A stretch of DNA of 64,000 bases from Symsagittifera roscoffensis. Taxonomy: Eukaryota > Xenacoelomorpha > Acoela > Convolutidae. Positions 1-10,335 of this stretch are shown piece by piece; positions within the stretch are counted from its first letter, which is position 1; the number at the start of each line of letters is the position of its first letter. The DNA is taken from positions 79,088,512-79,152,511 of the forward strand of contig NC_087064.1 of assembly GCF_963678635.1 (NCBI RefSeq). The letters are read 5' to 3'. A program made the position numbers and the translations under genes. The notes beneath the pieces were generated by a model. It was not told where the DNA came from. It saw only the letters and a list, made by a program, of their open reading frames with translations, and made no database searches.

Positions 1-1365
1 CCGAAATATTTTTTATTTATAAAAACAATATCCTCTAATGTCTTTTGTTCACAAAACAATCAGTTCTGTTTTATCAATTTTCAAAAAACCAGTTTGTTTT
101 GTTTCAAGTTTCATGTATATTTTCGATTATTAGAGGCCTACAGGTTGCTTAGGCATTCTACTCTGGTAACTATCAAAATTGTTTATATTCTCAGCAAATT
201 GTCGAAGTTCTAAATATTATGATATTAAAGTCTCAGTTTAATATTCAGTTTGTGTTACATAATGATTCATTTTTTCTAGTCGTTAGTGCAATCCATTTAA
301 AATTTTACTCATTGCTTTTGATAACTGAAAAAGTATTTGAAAATCAAAAAGCCATCAATTCAATTTTTTCAGAAAAATTTTATTACACGTGCGAAAGCAA
401 GTGTTTTGAAATGGACGTACCCTTTTCTTTTTAAATAAAGTTAGAAGTTAGTAAAAAAATAAATTTACTTGAGGTGTTTTTATGCGGTCAGGGCAAACCC
501 CGAATGATAATTTTTAGACAATATCAAACTGTAAAAGTTTGAGTAGAACGAAATTATGACAAAAGATTAGATTGCGTCATTGCAATTTGGAAAGATTTTA
601 TAGTGAGGGATATTTTGTTACGTATTAGAAAATACACGTTACGCTTTCAGAATTTTAAATAAATTTCATCAGCCCTCAAAAGATAGTCCAGAGCATGGCC
701 AAAATAGCAATATTCTAACCCCAGAACTTAAAATAAAGGATCGAAATTAAAATATCTTCTTATATTCGAACTCAAGGAGTCAATATCTTCAATGGGGCTT
801 AGTTTTTTTTTCTGCGAAGTTTCATTGTTTTGATCTCCGAAATTTGACTGAATAAGAAACCACCCAAGCATTAATTTTCCGAATTTCTTCGAAAGTCGAA
901 AGATCAATTAATTGTTTCCAATCTAGGGTTACAATAATTTTTTCACGGTTACTAGTTACTCAACCTATTTGCTTCGATCTTTATGAAAATGTAAAGTTTT
1001 GGCTTTAGCTTTTTGAACTAGCCAAAAATTAGTGTGCGGGGGAGTCGAGAATTTCAAAACCGTTATCTGTGATAATAGTGCTTGTGTGCGAAATTATTTT
1101 TCCCTTAATGGATCATTAAAAAGTTTTTTGGTTCGCCCGTGTCATCTTTACTGCAATTGAGTTTTTCTATATTCCGCTCTTGCAGCTTAGAAAACTTTCA
1201 AAGAATTTTTTTATAGAGCCATGCTTTTGATTTTTCTGCTCGGAGGTTGTTTTTAACTGCAAAACTCTTAGATGCAATACTTACTCGCGCAATGTCTAGT
1301 CTAGTTGTGTCTCATTTACTCCATGACTATTGTGCACTCTTCTCTGATTGTGAGCCTGATTGAGT
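1..1365. other. Non-coding DNA upstream of first visible exon
   Basis: No convincing exon is visible here. The gene starting in the next entries must have further 5' exons, probably left of the window, because the first visible exon opens in the middle of a domain. Part of the stretch (about 485-905) is a copy of a dispersed repeat listed separately. The rest is AT-rich sequence with no protein or RNA signal that I can recognise. Confidence 0.5.
485..905 (-). repeat. Dispersed repeat family X, copy 1
   Basis: By eye this is a diverged reverse-oriented copy of the repeat at 31884-32410. Shared blocks occur in the same order: a CAGGGC end, a block around CAATTTGGAA, a block around GGCCAAAATAGCAAT, then AAAATATCTTC, and a terminal block ending near CGAAAGTCG. 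No coding capacity is seen. The class (SINE-like or MITE-like) is not established. Confidence 0.5.
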
Positions 1366-1408
1366 ATGCTGTGTGTATGTGTATGTGTATGTGTATGTGA
1401 ATGTGTTC
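1366..1408. repeat. TGTATG microsatellite
   Basis: A run of TGTATG/TGTGTATG units lies directly upstream of the exon that starts at 1411. If 1411 is a true exon start, this GT-rich tract occupies the position of the polypyrimidine tract, which is unusual. A shorter ACAT run lies just past the exon at about 1680-1702. Confidence 0.8.
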
Positions 1409-1410
1409 AG

Positions 1411-1655
1411 GTGAGGGTGCGAATACTTAAACAAGTGAGCAATGAGGAGGAGGGCGTGTGTGAGATGGAGACAGTGTTCACTTCGCCACACAGTGGGGAG
1501 ACAAGAGTGCGCATGCGTCTAACCACAGCCACTGCAGACAACAAGGACACCACCCAGAACACTAACAGCAGCACTGCATTCCTGTTCCACGTCGACCTCA
1601 CCAACATGGCCTCCACCCAGCTCAAACAGCACTTCATCGACAACCTCAACGACAG
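1411..1655 (+). CDS. SRPBCC-C2-lipoxygenase-like gene, internal exon (5'-most visible)
   Basis: This probably is an internal exon of the gene that ends at 8569. It encodes the last beta-strands and C-terminal helix of a START/SRPBCC-like domain: a strand around GETRVRMRL and a helix around TQLKQHFIDNLNDR. The pattern repeats in the later exons, where TNVFYRNIW is followed by an LKEKMKKDF helix, so this is the tail of an earlier domain copy. The proposed acceptor is GTTCAG at 1410. The proposed donor is the strong GC-type CAG|GCAAGG at 1655/1656, leaving phase 2, which matches the single leading G of the next exon (3603). The exon start is the least certain point, because CAGGTGAGG there could also be read as a donor. 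Gene start and earlier exons are outside the window or not found. Confidence 0.6.
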
Positions 1656-3602
1656 GCAAGGCAACTATAAACACTCACCCACACATACATACATACATAC
1701 ATGTACATCCGACCGCCAAGTGTACACACCATGCACATCCCTACAAATCCACATTCATTCTTTTGAAATCCGTAAATAAAGTTGCCCGCACATTCCTACT
1801 GCATTCTTCGCAAAGTTCAAAATACAACCACAGTCATTGGCTGCTATGCCCAGAGGTTATCAAAAGTAGTTGCTTGCAATGATAGTTCAATTAACTGCAA
1901 TTAAAATGATGGTCTGCAAGAATTTCGGCATCGCAATCATTTATTGCAAAGTTCTACCAATTGCAATGATATAGAAAGATGGAGAAGCTCAAAACATATA
2001 AAAATAATTTTCATAGAAGAATTTGAAATCTATACAATAAATTTTAATTCAGCTTACACTAGATCATTCCAATCTGCTTGCATTGTATCGTTTGTGATTT
2101 GAAGCTCCGCTTTGGCTCTGTGTAAAAATCAACAAAATTGCTATTATGTCAAGGCAAAACCCTAAATGTTCCGAATGCTCTCCAAGATTTTTTGGTAAAT
2201 TATGATAAGCTGGTAGTTATGATAAAATATGATAACTCAGATATTATAAAGTGCTTGTTTTCCGTTGCTCAAAAGCCAATATGAAATTAGCAATTTATTA
2301 CGACCGATCTGATTAGCTAGCCTCGATTCAATCTGGAACGATTTTGTTGTGCGGGATGATTCGCCACTCATAAATAATTCGCGTTACCTTTTCAGGATTA
2401 TGGATAAAATCTTCAAAGTGCGCATGAATTAGTCCAGAGCATGGCCAAATTGCCAAATTTCAAACTCCCAAAACGTTGCTAAAAATGATAGGAGGTGAAA
2501 TATCTTTTTAAATTTGATTTCAGGGAGTCGATAGCTTCAATGAGGCATAATTTTTTTCTTAAAAACTATTATTCCGATCGCCGAAAAATGACTGAATAAA
2601 AAAACCACACCAATCATAAATATTCCGTTTTCTTCAAAAGTTGAAGCAATTAGCTTGCCTCAATTCATTTTGAAGTAATTTTGAGGGCATGATACATCGC
2701 CACGCAGAAGTAAGTCGCGTTGTTTTCAGCATCATACAAAAATTCTTCAAAGCTCGCCAAAAAATCCCAAAAAATTGCTAATTGGCAGTTTTTGCTCCCC
2801 GATCTTTATTACAAAAATGAGCATGCAGGTGAAAATTAGCATTGGAAGATAGTAACATGGAATTTTTGGCTTGGGAAATAGTTATATGATTCTTTATTTT
2901 GTATTGGTTGTAATCGATTATAATCAATTGAATCGATTAATAATTGACTTTATTGATTTAAACAATGGTAAGACTATGATCCATATGTAACCGTATATGT
3001 TGGATACTCTAAGAATTTTATCCAGACAGGCTAAAAAATGACAAAATAAAAATTAACCCAAGAACCTGCAATCCGTTTTTAAAAAAATTGTACTCGATTA
3101 CAGTGAACTATAATCTCCAAAATTTTGCAAAACTTGGAACAACTCGAATTCTAAACCTACCTGCACTCAGTAAAGAGAAATGAACCGATTTATAATTGTT
3201 CTTGTTTTTGTCAAAATTAAAAATCACTGTAAGCGCTAAATTTAGGTGTTTAAACGATAATTAATCCCTTATAATGATAACATTTTTAGTGAAATTATCA
3301 TTAAATACAATCAATAATATCCAACAGTTATCACATTAAAAGTAACCATTCTTTTGGATTAATAAGTTTGCGAGCTATAATTCTTCAACAAGCTATGCAC
3401 TTCTAGGAGACTGAACAGCTCATATGGTGAACTTTTTGCCAAATAAATGATTGCAACCTTTCCAGACTACAAATGTATCTGTCTTGAAATGTCCATGTCT
3501 TAAACCGGATATCAAATGAAGTCAAAAGTGTAATGATAATCAGCCAACTAAATGCGTTCAGATGCGTTGACTGAAAATGTCAGGCATGTTTTGCGTGTAT
3601 AG
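1656..3602 (+). other. GC-AG intron of lipoxygenase-like gene
   Basis: The intron runs from CAG|GCAAGG to TGTATAG|G. It contains repeat family X (about 2110-2660, with a further fragment near 2685-2830) and an ATAATC/GATTAT-rich palindromic patch near 2890-2950. I see no coding sequence inside. Confidence 0.55.
2110..2660 (-). repeat. Dispersed repeat family X, copy 2
   Basis: This is a diverged copy in the same orientation as the one at 485-905. It shares AGTCCAGAGCATGGCCAAA, the CAATCTGGAACGATTTTG block and a GAAAAATGACTGAATAAA block. It lies inside the intron of the lipoxygenase-like gene. Confidence 0.55.
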
Positions 3603-3822
3603 GTATGAGAAGTGTATCAACTACATGTTGTTGCGGGTGGCAAAGAAGCACGGGAGTAAGTTGAAGTACAGCCTGTCTATCCGCTGTCCCAGAGAAGTCA
3701 TCTGGCGCGATGTGAGTAACTGGGGAAACGTAGACTGGATCATGGGCGCTACTGGGGTGGAGCTGATTGGCATAGACAAGCGCCGCATCATATCCGGGAC
3801 CAAGAGTGCCGTCAACACACTC
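3603..3822 (+). CDS. SRPBCC-C2-lipoxygenase-like gene, internal exon
   Basis: The exon encodes the end of the preceding domain's helix (YEKCINYMLLRVAKKHGSKL) and the first half of the next START/SRPBCC-like domain. Its helix-grip start is visible as the segment REVIWRDVSNWGNVDWI, followed by the strand RRIISGTKSAVNTL. It opens with one G that completes an Arg codon from the previous exon (phase 2). It ends in phase 0 at CTC|GTAAGC, a canonical GT donor. The reading frame joins cleanly to INLSEDTLVYEI at the start of the next exon, where the same domain continues. Both the domain continuity and the matched phases support this exon. Confidence 0.75.
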
Positions 3823-3904
3823 GTAAGCCCATTACACTACGCCACTACATCTGAACCATTTCCAAAACTAATCGAACTATCGCTTCGACTGTTTCCACAC
3901 CACC

Positions 3905-4067
3905 CGAATTTGAATTTCAGTTTTGAAAAAATATTTTATCCTTGCCATAATGCAATGAAGTGTTGCATGCTGAACACACCAACTATTGTGAACAGACTTG
4001 CTCTTCATACTTTACATCGTAACAGTACTCATTTAGCCGTAAGAACACGTTTGACAACTATAAAAAT
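3905..4067. repeat. Degenerate copy of the 24,931 MITE interior
   Basis: The stretch resembles 24985-25095. It shares CATAATGCAATGAA, TGTGAACAGA, TTGTTCTTCATACTTTACA-like and CGTAACA blocks in order. The terminal inverted repeats of the intact copy are not recognisable here. Confidence 0.5.
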
Positions 4068-4264
4068 CAGGGGCGGATTTAGGGGGGGGGGCGTACGCTC
4101 TCGCCCCCTCTCAGGGATTCGACCCCCTGCTGACCCAAAGGGTCCCCCTTTGATACTTTTTCAGAAATCCATTTTTGGCCGACCGACCCTAAAATTTTTC
4201 TAAAGGCGCCTTCGGCGCCAATATATACTAACTTTGAAATGTGTGTAGGGGGGGGGGGGGGGGT
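4068..4264 (+). mobile_element. hAT-like MITE fragment (CAGGGGCGGAT family)
   Basis: It begins CAGGGGCGGATTTAGG, a terminal sequence typical of hAT-type non-autonomous elements. It then contains GGGATTCGACCCCCTG and GGCGCCTTCGGCGCCAA blocks shared with the copies at 14079-14470 (opposite orientation), 16291-16642 and 32742-32985. It ends in a 16-base G run, and the opposite terminus is not visible, so it is probably truncated. Confidence 0.65.
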
Positions 4265-5716
4265 AGTGAAAACTAGTCTTCGCTATGATCGCCCAAAAAA
4301 CGGGTTCGCCCAAATATCACAATTATATCACTACATCAAATTAATTATATCAAATTAATAGGAGAACTTTTTCCTATTGATGGTGTACACAAAATTTAAG
4401 TGTTCACTGAGTTTTCATTCATGCAGGTCGTTTTTTCTATCATCCTAATTGTTGTGATATCAATTAGACAAAACCTTGAAAGATATGCTAGTCAAATGGA
4501 ACAAACTCAGGAGGAAAACGAGTCGCAAAGTTGAACGACTAGTTGTACCACATGGGGTCCTGTAAACAAGCATGATTTTTTATTACCCCCCAGCACAGCT
4601 CCCACTATTCAACCTTGGGCCTTTTTTTGTGGGAAAGAGAGACGTCATCCATTTTTCCGCTGCCGGCAAAACAAGCATGATGATCCAATTTGGTTAAACG
4701 CACTTGGAGAAAAAAGGCTGAATTAGCAATTAGCTTTATCAGTCATCATCGAGAAAAAAAATCATCATCATGTAAGTGAGAGAGTATGCTCGCACCATAT
4801 GTCAACTAGGAATTCCAAATTCTTGCTAACATGCTAAAATTAGTTTGTCAAGTGCAAGATTTCGAGCACAGCGCTCACGACGCCATCTTGTGATAATTTT
4901 GCTCGTCGCAAGCTGAGACAAATTCTCAAATGAATTGTGTCTAATGGCTTTTTTTCTGAACGGAACCAAATCGGAGATACGCAAAATTAATTGGATAACT
5001 TTTCCTAGTGATGATGTACACAAAAAATTAAACCCAAATTTTTCTTATTAAATGATCAGAAATTCTAACAGTTGTCCTGGAGACAGTCAGCACATTGAAG
5101 AGAAGTGTTTTACAAATTTTTTTGAAGATAACAGTCGAGTAAAAAACTATTGCGGTGGGTTCGCGTGAGTAGTTTAATGAAGCATGCTGAGCAATTTTAG
5201 ATGAGAAGTTGATTTTTGATCATCATATCAGTCACTTTTCCCAGAAATTATCAAACGATTGTGGTCTTTTACCTAGACTAAGATACGTGTTTTGCCTTCA
5301 AATCTTTTTTATTCAATAAAAATATTTAATTACCATTCGAGAAGCAAGGGTATTGCAATCGGGCTTTAGGTTTTTTCCCGTAACAAACTTCAGGCACAGA
5401 ATGGTCAATGGTAAATTTCAGGCATGCTCATTTTCTTGAAAATTCAAACGAAACTACCCTTTTTTAGGTAGTAAATAGGTGTAGTCCGTTTTTAGTTTTT
5501 TTTTCAAATAATATTCTTGTAAAAATCTTTCAAGAATTTTTTTTCGGATTCGTGGTTTTTGGCTCAGTTTCTTATCTCTTCTGAATTTGTTTTACTAAAA
5601 CAACTAATTAGATCTGAGTGTTACGAGCTGTGACGATAAATTGGGTACATGTTGTCGTTGCATTTTTTTGTATTGTATTGTGTTGAGTTGTGTGTTGTGA
5701 TGTTTTCGCTTATTAG
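4265..5716 (+). other. Remainder of intron before the large exon
   Basis: AT-rich intronic DNA. It ends at the acceptor CGCTTATTAG (AG at 5715-5716). No coding, RNA or recognisable mobile signal was found. Confidence 0.6.
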
Positions 5717-8569
5717 ATCAACTTGAGTGAGGACACATTGGTGTATGAGATCATGTCTCCAGTGTTCTTCGGATGCAGCTACTACAGGGGCTTCCTGGTC
5801 ATAGAGGAGAGTGGGGAGAAGCCAGGAGACACTACCAACGTCTTCTATCGCAACATTTGGCTCCCATGCAACCTCTCCTTTGCAGCAACCTTGAAGGAGA
5901 AGATGAAGAAAGACTTCGTGAAGAGATTCCGTTGGATGAAGGAGTACTACGAAGGACTCAACCAGCAAATCAATCATCCTCTTCCCCCCGCCAAGTCTCC
6001 CGGTGGCGAACAGGCATCCGGTTACGATTCAGGCCACGAGGATCCAGGAAGTAATTTAGTACTACCGGTGATGCAAGGTAAGTATAAGTTAGAAGTGCAG
6101 GCTACTATCGCCGGCGCACAAATTGATGACGTCTGGGACCTGGTGCAGGACTTCGGGATCGGCTGCGAGAAGTGGTGGATGCGATCCAGTTTTCTTCAAT
6201 TCGAAGGAGACGACATCTCACAGTACTTGGGCTGCATACGAAGACTCTCCCGACACGGACAGGTCATTCGAGACAAACTTATATTCATTTCGCCCAATGA
6301 CTACAAGCTCATGTTTGAGACTGTGGAAAGGATCCCCAATCCTTACGGGTTTTCGAACTACTGTGTACTCATTGCTTTGGAGCCTGGTCATCGGGAGCCG
6401 GACGAAGAGACGGAGGTAGAATTAAAAGTCTGTTTCGATTGTCTGCCTGTCATAAAACCAACAGTGGAGTCCCAATTGAAAGCCCAATGCTCAGACTCAC
6501 TTCGGCGACTGAAAGACCTATTTAAGAAACCAGTTGGACGAATAGAGATTACTCTTGTAAGTGGAGAAGATATAGGACTAGACAGAGAATGCTCCATTGA
6601 TAGCTACTGTTCGATCTCCGTGGACAGTGGAGAGGTAGTCAGCTCCACAGTGTGCAAGGGCACTTCGAACCCCAAGTGGAATGAGTCTTACAACTTCAGT
6701 GTATACTCGACATCCTCAGTTGTTAATGTGGCACTGTGGGACAAAAGTGACCCAGCAGCCGAATCTGATTTGGAGCCTCCCGAGGACGTGTTGCTGGGAC
6801 TGATCACTTTTGAGCTGCCCAACAACCCAAAATCTGCTGACACCAAGTACAAAGTGGACTGTTCAACCGGGAAAATGTTCTTCAAGATTAAATTCTCCTC
6901 CACTCCTGGGAACTCTTTCTCCCATGCCACGAAACCGTCGGTGGTGCGACAGGTGGACTATCTGAGAGACTGCCTGGTTGCCACGTACCTGGAACTGCCC
7001 CAGTTACGGAACGATAGGTGCCAGTGGAAAGTGCAGAAGAAGCTGAAGAGTGCAACCAGTGTAGAAATGGGAAACTTGCCAGGGTATTGGGAGGTTGTTC
7101 CCCACATGGAGCGAACTAATCCTTCCAAAATGAGCACTGTGCTAGCTGAGTTAGCCACTTGTACCAGTTCGTTCCGAGGACATGTCGTGAGTCAGAAGAC
7201 AAATCCCAAGTCCAGAGTCGAGGCTGTCTACTGCAAATACCTGCCTTTGCCCAACCCAGTGCTCGAGAACTACGAGAACGACAACGACTTCTGTCTTCGC
7301 TTCTTCATTGGACTCGCCCCTAACCTGGTCTCGTGTGTGAAGTCTCTCGACCAGATACCCACTCCCATTCGCAAGTTGTATGCCGAGGGAGACTTAGTGG
7401 ATTTGATCTCGCAACTGTCTTTGTTTTGTGTCAAGCTGTCGTACGTCACATGCTCCGTCAAGCCCGACCGCAACCAGAGCAACGTGGAGAAACCAGTGCT
7501 CATATTTGCCGGGAACCTAACAGAAGGTTTCAGAGTGCACGGTATTATTCTGTCGTCTGAGATAAATGACGTTTACACTCCGAAATCGGTGGAAAATAAT
7601 TACAGGCTGGCCAAATTGTATTTTACAAATGCACTCATGATTCACCATGTGTACTTCAACGTTCTCCTCCGCAACTTCTACCTGGAGTCCATCTGTTTGG
7701 CCATTCACCAGGCACTCCCAACAACTCACCCACTGAGAAAACTGCTGCTGCCATACTTGAACGAAATAGCCCACAAGGCGGTGTTTCTTCGCAAAATATT
7801 CACAGAAGAGGACAGCCAATTCGCAGACTATGTTTTCTCAATCGGAAAAGTCAATGCGATGGGAATGATTGCGAGCCACTGCAGAGAACGAGAGGTCGTC
7901 GAGTCGTTCTTCGATGTCGGCAAGGATCTGGAGACACGCGGCTTCGACTTCACCTGTCCCAACTACCTGTACCAGCACGACGTCCTCCGATTGCATGAGG
8001 TTATCTCCTACGAGGTGTCCCAGTACCTGGGCAAACACTACAGCATCGACAGAGACGTCGAGAGCGACTCCAAACTCAAGAACTTCTTCGAAACCATCGT
8101 TCATCCTGAACAGTGTAACTTAAACCTGTGCACAGATGGCGTCAAGACCCGATCGGCACTGACTCGGTTCGCGACAGCTGTAATTTTTTCAGCAACTGCG
8201 CACACTTCGGCTTTCGAGAAGAACTTGTACGACGATGGGTCCTTGATTGCTGGAGTGGCGACATCCATGACCAAACCGGTACCGAGACCAAATGAACCCT
8301 GTCCGGACAATCTGTTTGACTATTTCTTCGCGCCTAATGACGAACTGTTTCTTCAAGTGCTGCTCTGTCGTGTTCTGTCAGTGAACACGTCCCAGCCTCT
8401 GGCTCAACACTCTTCGGCCATGAGTCATAAGTTGCCGGAGAAGTTTCTGAAGCTGTCGACGGAGATTAAGAGCAGGAACTCCCGACTGAGGGGCGAAAAC
8501 AAGACCTGTTCCTTCGTGGAGTACTCCAGACTAGACCCCTTCAACATACCATCAGTGGCTGGACTCTAG
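5717..8569 (+). CDS. Terminal exon: SRPBCC-C2-lipoxygenase-like protein, probable pseudo-lipoxygenase
   Basis: This large 3' exon of 950 codons ends at TAG (8567-8569). Numbering residues from the codon at 5723, it completes one START/SRPBCC-like domain (about 1-85) after a serine/proline-rich linker, then a second such domain (about 113-262, with VWDLVQDFGIGCEKWW near its start). A C2 domain follows (about 270-395, from VGRIEITLVSGEDIGLDREC). Its loop aspartates LDRE, SIDSY and WDKSD are present, so calcium binding is plausible. The rest is the helical lipoxygenase catalytic domain, with segments such as LPTTHPLRKLLLPYL and FDFTCPNYLYQHDVLRLHE. Animal lipoxygenases normally start with a PLAT/LH2 domain; here C2 takes that place. 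By alignment, iron-ligand positions read His641, Asn646 (usually His), His827, Phe831 (usually Asn/His) and a C-terminal Leu948 (usually Ile), so iron binding and dioxygenation may be lost. The first ATG-like codon is not the true start, because coding enters from upstream exons. Confidence 0.88.
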   Translation: MNLSEDTLVYEIMSPVFFGCSYYRGFLVIEESGEKPGDTTNVFYRNIWLPCNLSFAATLKEKMKKDFVKRFRWMKEYYEGLNQQINHPLPPAKSPGGEQASGYDSGHEDPGSNLVLPVMQGKYKLEVQATIAGAQIDDVWDLVQDFGIGCEKWWMRSSFLQFEGDDISQYLGCIRRLSRHGQVIRDKLIFISPNDYKLMFETVERIPNPYGFSNYCVLIALEPGHREPDEETEVELKVCFDCLPVIKPTVESQLKAQCSDSLRRLKDLFKKPVGRIEITLVSGEDIGLDRECSIDSYCSISVDSGEVVSSTVCKGTSNPKWNESYNFSVYSTSSVVNVALWDKSDPAAESDLEPPEDVLLGLITFELPNNPKSADTKYKVDCSTGKMFFKIKFSSTPGNSFSHATKPSVVRQVDYLRDCLVATYLELPQLRNDRCQWKVQKKLKSATSVEMGNLPGYWEVVPHMERTNPSKMSTVLAELATCTSSFRGHVVSQKTNPKSRVEAVYCKYLPLPNPVLENYENDNDFCLRFFIGLAPNLVSCVKSLDQIPTPIRKLYAEGDLVDLISQLSLFCVKLSYVTCSVKPDRNQSNVEKPVLIFAGNLTEGFRVHGIILSSEINDVYTPKSVENNYRLAKLYFTNALMIHHVYFNVLLRNFYLESICLAIHQALPTTHPLRKLLLPYLNEIAHKAVFLRKIFTEEDSQFADYVFSIGKVNAMGMIASHCREREVVESFFDVGKDLETRGFDFTCPNYLYQHDVLRLHEVISYEVSQYLGKHYSIDRDVESDSKLKNFFETIVHPEQCNLNLCTDGVKTRSALTRFATAVIFSATAHTSAFEKNLYDDGSLIAGVATSMTKPVPRPNEPCPDNLFDYFFAPNDELFLQVLLCRVLSVNTSQPLAQHSSAMSHKLPEKFLKLSTEIKSRNSRLRGENKTCSFVEYSRLDPFNIPSVAGL

Positions 8570-8838
8570 TAACATCATTTACTGATAGAATATTTACTTA
8601 ACACGCAAAAAGAAACGCACACACTTACCTTGGTAAAAAACAACAAGACATGGAAAACATGTCATCTAGATGCATCGTCCAATTCTGAATTTTTATATTC
8701 AATTTCCATCGGCGAAAATTACTACATTCGAGCATTGCTGTACAAATTCAGCTGCTGTTATTGTATTTTCAAAGTATTCTCAAACAATATGTCCTGTACT
8801 ATAAACTGAAAATTTTCAACAGAATTATCGAATACATC

Positions 8839-8848
8839 AATAAATAAA
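8839..8848 (+). terminator. Polyadenylation signals of the lipoxygenase-like gene
   Basis: Two overlapping AATAAA hexamers lie 270 bp past the TAG stop, a reasonable 3' UTR length. No second transcript signal lies closer. Confidence 0.65.
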
Positions 8849-8977
8849 TATCTTTAAAACTGTTTTCCATACGCTTTTCCTCGCAACCTAGCTACCCTTT
8901 GATTCTTTTAGAAACGTTTCACGACTCGATTATGATAATATCGAAATGTATTTGATATTTTTAAGCCAAAAGAGTGT

Positions 8978-9023
8978 TGTTTCATGAAGGCTCCCGGGTC
9001 TGTTTCATGAAGGCTCCCGGGTC
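8978..9023. repeat. Perfect 23-bp tandem duplication
   Basis: The unit TGTTTCATGAAGGCTCCCGG plus GTC occurs twice without a spacer, just downstream of the gene. Confidence 0.9.
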
Positions 9024-9591
9024 TTTTCTTCTATACGCGGGACAAAATTAGGAAAAACTGCTGACAGTTTTTCTTCTGATTTTGATTAGTTTCGGCAAAT
9101 CAGATCAATTTACATGATCAAGTTTTAGAAACAACAAGTTATAAATTTTGAAAAGACCATTTTTTGCCCGTTTTCGTCTGTGTCAAAATATTCTATCCAC
9201 TTATGTTCTATATCAAAAATATTATTGATTTGAGTTCGCAACAATTTTTTAAATGCAATATTTTTTTTACAAAAATTATAAGCTTTCGCATATTGCCCGT
9301 TTGAATTAAATAGAACGAAAACAACTAATCAGAATGACCGAAAAATGTTCATATTGAGCCGAACTATTTAGATTTGAATTTGAATAGCGAATTTGTTGCT
9401 GTTGACCAGTTAGACAATAAAAAAAAATTTTTTTCAGAGTTTAGTCTGGAGTTTGTAATCCGAGAGGCGGATTTTCGAAAAAAGAAAGTAATTTGTAAGT
9501 GGCAGAAGGCTTTTACCGACTCGTAAGATGGTCGAACTTAGTCGTTTTCTGATATCTTTGCCATTCTTAAAAAATAGTGCAAGAAGTTTCA

Positions 9592-9796
9592 TTTTTTCGA
9601 CCATGCCGCGACTAATTTTTTGACTATGCCGCGACTAATTTTTTGACTATGCCGCGACTAATTTTTTTACTATGCCGCGAATAATTTTTTGACTATGCCG
9701 CGACTAATTTTTTGACTATGCCGCGACTAATTTTTTGACCGCCGCGACTAAGTTTTTGTCTATACCGCGAATAATTTTTTCGACCACCGCGACTTA
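9592..9796. repeat. 23-bp minisatellite, nine units
   Basis: The unit is approximately GACTATGCCGCGACTAATTT plus TTT. Nine CCGCGA cores can be counted. The middle units are nearly identical and the last three degenerate. No gene overlaps. Confidence 0.9.
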
Positions 9797-9904
9797 TTTT
9801 AATATGTGGCTACTTAACAGCTTGATCTAAGTAAATTATAAGGTCCACTATCTCATATCGAAAAAGTACAATGACTAATAAGGTAGGTTTAAACGCCGTA
9901 GACC

Positions 9905-10335
9905 CGAGTTTGTTTCCTGCAAGGGAAAATAAAACCGGCAGAAATACGCAAAATTTTCAAATTGTCATTGACCACCGCCGAATTGAAACAAATTTTATAT
10001 TTCAAGCGTTTCGTTATGAAAAAAGCAAAATATTGCTTCATTTGATTCATTTTGATTGAATGGCAATTGATTTTATTTAAAATTTGATTTTCGGCTACTT
10101 TTGATTTTGGTCCTTCGCTCACGAGTTTTTTGCCCATTTGGTCTTTCGCGCATGAGAATAGCCCCCGAGCGAAATACCCAAAACAAAATTAGCCGAAAAT
10201 CAAATTTTAAAGAGAATCATTTGCCATTCAATTATAATGAATTAAATGAAGCATTATTTTGTATCTTTCATATCGCAACCTTTGACAATTTAAAAATTAT
10301 ACATTATTCTGCTCTGCCGTTTTTATATTTGGCCA
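9905..10335. repeat. Long imperfect foldback (inverted repeat)
   Basis: The innermost arms are perfect over AAAATTTGATTTTCGGCTA (10079-10097) and its reverse complement (10189-10207), around a 91-bp loop. Homology continues outward through TGGCAATTGAT/ATTTGCCATTCAAT-type blocks on both sides. The right arm lacks about 35 bp present in the left. The form suits a foldback element or a head-to-head insertion. No target duplication was identified. Confidence 0.7.

Noticed and set aside
219-434. 71-codon open frame
   Set aside because: AT-rich with no domain, no splice context and low-complexity composition.
4245-4264. G run as quadruplex regulatory element
   Set aside because: Simple homopolymer at a truncated MITE end; no independent support.
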